Assembly (NCBI GenBank): GCA_002714165.1
Contig: PAWT01000026.1
Coordinates: 44,114 to 53,627 of the forward strand
Source: Acidobacteriota bacterium
GTDB lineage: Bacteria > Acidobacteriota > Vicinamibacteria > Vicinamibacterales > UBA823
DNA: 9,514 nt
Direction of reading: 5' to 3'
Numbering within the stretch: the stretch's first letter is position 1; each line of letters begins with the position of its first letter. Of the stretch, positions 6,598 through 9,514 are shown in pieces. A program made the translations under genes and the position numbers. The notes beneath the pieces are model-generated. The model had not been told where the DNA came from. It did not search any database and saw only the letters and a list, made by a program, of their open reading frames with translations.

Positions 6598-7667
6598 CTC
6601 TGTTCCTCGAAGCGGTTACTAGGAAGGAGGTCGCCATCCACTGAGATTCTGGGGCCATTGAGATTAAAGACCGAGAATCGGCGGTGTTTTAAAACGTCCG
6701 GCATACTCGTGGAGAGGGCAGTCGCAAGGAGTGGCAATGCGATGGTGGCATCTGCGTTAACAGTAACTTGGTCGGCGTCGGTAGCGACCTTGCCCCAACT
6801 GCGGGCCTCGTCAAGGGTGGACCCTGAAGCTCCGCCAAAGTGTGGAACGTCAGCAACAATCTGGAGAGCATAGCTGTGACCGCCTATTCCGGCACTGTAG
6901 AACTCAGCCTGCACACTGGCCTGATTAATAAAGTTCTTTGGGGTCCCTCCGCCAAGTACTATCGATGCTGTTCGACGTTTGCGAATAACGAGATTTGCCG
7001 ATTCGATTATGTCGCCGATCACATCGACTTGACCTGTTCCTGCTGTTGAGTGTCTACCTTGCGACAGGCCCATGCCGATGGAAGAATCAGCAATTGCGGG
7101 ACAGAAGATAGGGACGTTCGCTCGATAGGCCGAAGTAAGAATTCCATCCCGTTTGGTTTCGTTCCATAAGTGTTCACCAAGCCTGTAAAGAAGCTCTCTA
7201 CTGGTATATGGACGATTCTCTAGGCGTTCGGAAAAGGCTGCGATCCAGTTATCGTTGTCAATAAATTCGTCCTCGTCCATTAGGGTGTCGTAAACACGAT
7301 CAATATGCGCGGCCTGTAGGGCTCGATCGTCCGTCTGGGGAGATCCTTGAAAGTGTTGGCGGCCCCGACACTCATGTAGGTCATGATAAAGGTTGGCTCC
7401 TGTTGAGACGACGCAGTCAACATATCGGTGTGCAATCAGATGCGCCAGAATCATTCTTAAACCACCGGCGCTGAGTGCACCCGCAACTCCGAGAAAGACC
7501 AGGCAATTATCTGCGAGCATCTTTCTCCACACCCTGTGCGCTGTGGCTAAATTTCTACCTTGAAAAGAAATTCCAGCCATGCGGTCGAGGATTTGTTCAC
7601 CGGTTAAATTAGGCTCAACCAAAAATGGTTCGATTGGAGGGCCGAATAAGTCGCGTTTATCAGACAT
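6594..7667 (-). CDS. Deoxyhypusine synthase-like protein (probable homospermidine/spermidine-type aminobutyl transferase)
   Basis: This 357-residue NAD-dependent enzyme is of the deoxyhypusine synthase family. Visible motifs are FLGVAGALSAGGLR (58-71), VSTGANLYHDLHE (87-99, NAD site), the bacterial-type block ECRGRQHFQGSP (99-110) with IDRVYDTLMDE (122-132), CPAIADSSIG (189-198), LGGGTPKNFI (238-247) and SWGK (290-293) with the catalytic lysine Lys293. Eukaryotic enzymes modify eIF5A, which bacteria lack. Bacterial relatives are known to make homospermidine from putrescine or spermidine, and that fits the agmatinase-like gene overlapping its 3' end. The start is fixed by an in-frame TGA three codons upstream. 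There is no clear Shine-Dalgarno. It begins 44 nt after mutS and is probably in the same transcript or started by its own weak promoter. Confidence 0.9.
   Translation of the reverse strand: MSDKRDLFGPPIEPFLVEPNLTGEQILDRMAGISFQGRNLATAHRVWRKMLADNCLVFLGVAGALSAGGLRMILAHLIAHRYVDCVVSTGANLYHDLHECRGRQHFQGSPQTDDRALQAAHIDRVYDTLMDEDEFIDNDNWIAAFSERLENRPYTSRELLYRLGEHLWNETKRDGILTSAYRANVPIFCPAIADSSIGMGLSQGRHSTAGTGQVDVIGDIIESANLVIRKRRTASIVLGGGTPKNFINQASVQAEFYSAGIGGHSYALQIVADVPHFGGASGSTLDEARSWGKVATDADQVTVNADATIALPLLATALSTSMPDVLKHRRFSVFNLNGPRISVDGDLLPSNRFEEQR
6604..6608 (-). promoter_or_regulatory. Ribosome binding site setting the GTG start of the agmatinase-like gene
   Basis: On the minus strand GAGGA stands 6 nt before the GTG (6597-6595), inside the end of the DHS-like gene. 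Together with the GTGA overlap it decides the start and indicates translational coupling. Confidence 0.6.
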
Positions 7668-7675
7668 ACGGCTTC

Positions 7676-7681
7676 ATTCTA
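7676..7681 (-). promoter_or_regulatory. Candidate -10 box before the DHS-like gene
   Basis: On the minus strand TAGAAT ends 8 nt before the ATG, so transcription would begin at or next to the start codon (leaderless). The -35 position (CGACCG) is poor. Readthrough from mutS is an equally good explanation for expression. Confidence 0.25.
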
Positions 7682-7711
7682 GGTCGCTAAGGTTGGGTCG
7701 GTCGAGCGCTA

Positions 7712-9514
7712 CTATTCCTCTGACATGTCCCTCTTCAGTTCGGCTAACCAATCAAGAGCTTTTAAAGGAGTTAGCTGATCCAAGTCGAGCTTACGTAAAC
7801 GTTGCCGAATTTGATCATCTGGTTGAGCGCCCTGAAAGAGACCGGGTTGTTCTTGGCTGGGAGCGTTGCTTCCGCTCATTGCGGGTCTGCCATCGCGAGT
7901 TAACTCGTCCCGTTCCAATCCATCCAAGATCTCTCGAGCTCTGCGAACCACCTTTTGAGGTAGTCCCGCCAAACGAGCCACCTGAATGCCGTAGCTGCGG
8001 TCTGAGCGACCGGGAACCACCTTGCGGAGAAAGACGAGGTTGTCGTTGTGCTCCCGAACGACAACGTGGAAATTTATTACTCCAGGTAAAGCTTCTGCGA
8101 GATCGGTTAACTCATGATAGTGAGTCGCGAATAAAGTATGGGGCCGCGCTGACTGATTGGTCGCTAAGTGTTCGGCGACCGCCCAGGCTATGCTGAGTCC
8201 GTCGAAGGTCGCCGTCCCGCGGCCGATCTCGTCTAGAAGGACGAGGCTTCGAGCGGTTGCCGTATGTAGAATATGTGCGGTCTCCTCCATTTCAACCATA
8301 AAGGTGGAGTGGCCACGAGCGATATTGTCGGACGCGCCAACTCTGGCGAACACCCGATCAACCAAAGGTAATTTTGCTTGGCGGGCAGGCACAAACGAAC
8401 CTGTCTGCGCCAAGATTGTCAGCAGTGCAGCTTGGCGGAGATAGGTTGATTTACCACCCATATTTGGCCCGGTTAGGATTACGAGTTGGTGGCTCAACTT
8501 ATTTAGCAATAGATCGTTTGGTACAAAACTTTCTGAGGTATACCGCTCGACAACGGGATGACGAACATCGTATGCCTCAAATTCATCCCCATTATGAATT
8601 TGTGGTTTTGTATATTCGTGGGTGACGGCAGCTTCCGCAAGAGCGGATAGGGTATCAAGACCGGCAATAGCTCTCGCCGTGTCTTGGATGCGAGGGATTT
8701 CCTGCGCTATTTGTTTCCGAAGAGCCTCGAATAAGACTATCTCTTCCTCCAGGATTCGCTCATCAGCGCCAAGAATAGAGTCTTCGCACTTCTTAAGCTC
8801 GGGAGTGACAAAGCGCTCGCCTCCCGCGACTGTCTGTTTGCGATGGTAATCATCCGGCACCGACTGTAGATGAGCCCTGGAGATCTCTATGTAGTAACCA
8901 AATATTCGATTGAATCGAATTTTCAAACTGGAAATTCCGGTACGGGTCCGTTCTGCCGCCTCCATTTCAGAGATTAATCGACGGCCGCCATTACTTATAG
9001 AGCGAAGGTCATCTAATTTAGAATTACTGCCGTCGCGAATGCAGCCTCCATCCCGAGCTTGAGCAGGAGGCTCTTCAGAGATAGTCTTTTCAATCAGGTC
9101 TCTTAAATCGCTCAGATCGTCGAGCTCGCTCAATAGGCTAAGGGTGAGAGGTGCGTGTAGGCCACTCAGAATCCCTCGAATCTTAGGAAGTAAAATGGCG
9201 GACTGTTGGAGTGCAAGTAAATCACGAGGCCCAGCGGTCGCTAGCGACACTCGTGCCACGAGGCGCTCTAGATCGACCACGCCTTTAAGGCCTTCTCGAA
9301 GCTTGCCACGGGTCACGGTATCGAAGGCGAATTCCTCAACGGCATCAAGACGATCTTGAATTCGTTCAATTGACAAGAGTGGCCTAACCAGCCAAGACCT
9401 GAGTTGGCGTCCTCCCATCGCTGTTACAGTCTGATCGATGGTTGAGAGTAAGCACCTTTCCGAAGACCCATCCGATGCAGCGATGATCTCGAGGTGTTGG
9501 AACGTCGTTGGATC
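7712..9514 (-). CDS. mutS: DNA mismatch repair protein MutS, C-terminal 600 residues (5' end outside)
   Basis: MutS binds mismatches and, with MutL, starts repair. The frame stays open to the right edge, so the Met at 9418 is internal: the 32 upstream codons continue the family pattern (LSTIDQTVTAMGGRQLRSWL). About 260-280 N-terminal residues, with the Phe-x-Glu mismatch reader, are missing from the window. Numbering from the edge, the visible parts are the core lever, the clamp with FNRIFGYYIEIS (201-212) and ERFVTPELKK (233-242), then the ATPase. The ATPase has Walker A GPNMGGKST (349-357), FMVEMEET (405-412), Walker B LVLLDEIGRGT (424-434) and ATHYHEL (463-469). The C-terminal LTPLKALDWLAELKRDM is the usual MutS end. 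GRGTATFDG replaces the common GRGTSTFDG, a conservative change. It is followed at 44 nt by the DHS-like gene. Confidence 0.97.
   Translation of the reverse strand, partial: DPTTFQHLEIIAASDGSSERCLLSTIDQTVTAMGGRQLRSWLVRPLLSIERIQDRLDAVEEFAFDTVTRGKLREGLKGVVDLERLVARVSLATAGPRDLLALQQSAILLPKIRGILSGLHAPLTLSLLSELDDLSDLRDLIEKTISEEPPAQARDGGCIRDGSNSKLDDLRSISNGGRRLISEMEAAERTRTGISSLKIRFNRIFGYYIEISRAHLQSVPDDYHRKQTVAGGERFVTPELKKCEDSILGADERILEEEIVLFEALRKQIAQEIPRIQDTARAIAGLDTLSALAEAAVTHEYTKPQIHNGDEFEAYDVRHPVVERYTSESFVPNDLLLNKLSHQLVILTGPNMGGKSTYLRQAALLTILAQTGSFVPARQAKLPLVDRVFARVGASDNIARGHSTFMVEMEETAHILHTATARSLVLLDEIGRGTATFDGLSIAWAVAEHLATNQSARPHTLFATHYHELTDLAEALPGVINFHVVVREHNDNLVFLRKVVPGRSDRSYGIQVARLAGLPQKVVRRAREILDGLERDELTRDGRPAMSGSNAPSQEQPGLFQGAQPDDQIRQRLRKLDLDQLTPLKALDWLAELKRDMSEE

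Noticed and set aside
6532..6873. 113-codon plus-strand frame across the agmatinase/DHS-like junction
   Set aside because: It is antisense to the coupled GTGA junction of two real genes, with no family resemblance.
7579..8196. 205-codon plus-strand open frame antisense to the DHS-like and mutS genes
   Set aside because: It lies fully opposite two well-recognised genes, its product is Arg/Pro/Ser-rich and low in recognisable structure, and it matches the shadow-frame pattern.
9416..9418. Met codon taken as mutS start
   Set aside because: The frame is open to the window edge and the 32 upstream codons match the MutS core, so this Met is internal.

Overview
The window is an ordinary, densely packed bacterial chromosomal segment. 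I see no mobile element, CRISPR array, phage gene or defence gene. Base composition looks moderate (about half GC by eye). The organism is most likely an acidobacterium, perhaps of the Vicinamibacterales kind. This is an inference from the TPR membrane protein that opens MKRSERHHLKEN, the bacterial-type deoxyhypusine-synthase-like protein beside an agmatinase, and the actinobacterial/planctomycete-style ferrochelatase N-terminus. No marker gene settles it.

Layout. At the left edge lies the 5' part of hemH (minus strand, runs off the window), divergent from surE (plus, 504-1262). A tRNA-Pro(CGG) follows surE directly. A secreted S9 prolyl-oligopeptidase-type peptidase (minus, 1443-3449) converges on the tRNA and diverges from a 6-TM voltage-gated-type potassium channel (plus, about 3597-4379), with apparently overlapping promoters between them. 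An acylphosphatase gene follows 34 nt after the channel and is probably cotranscribed. A tRNA-Arg(CCT) and a TPR inner-membrane protein (4943-5710) come next.

The right part is a minus-strand cluster read mutS -> DHS-like -> agmatinase-like. The mutS 5' end is outside the window. The last two genes overlap as GTGA and are translationally coupled. The agmatinase-like gene converges on the TPR gene with interleaved stop codons.

How the genes work together. The agmatinase-like and DHS-like enzymes form a plausible polyamine module: putrescine formation from agmatine or a derivative, then aminobutyl transfer, for example to homospermidine. The DHS-like protein keeps the catalytic lysine but appears to lack several residues of the eukaryotic spermidine/eIF5A pocket. 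The other genes are independent housekeeping functions: haem synthesis, nucleotide phosphatase, mismatch repair, peptidase and ion channel.

No intrinsic terminator with a T-run is visible anywhere. Three genes (hemH, surE, DHS-like) lack a Shine-Dalgarno and have a -10-like hexamer only 8-15 nt before the start codon, suggesting leaderless or very short-leader transcripts. There is no gene-free stretch longer than about 150 bases.
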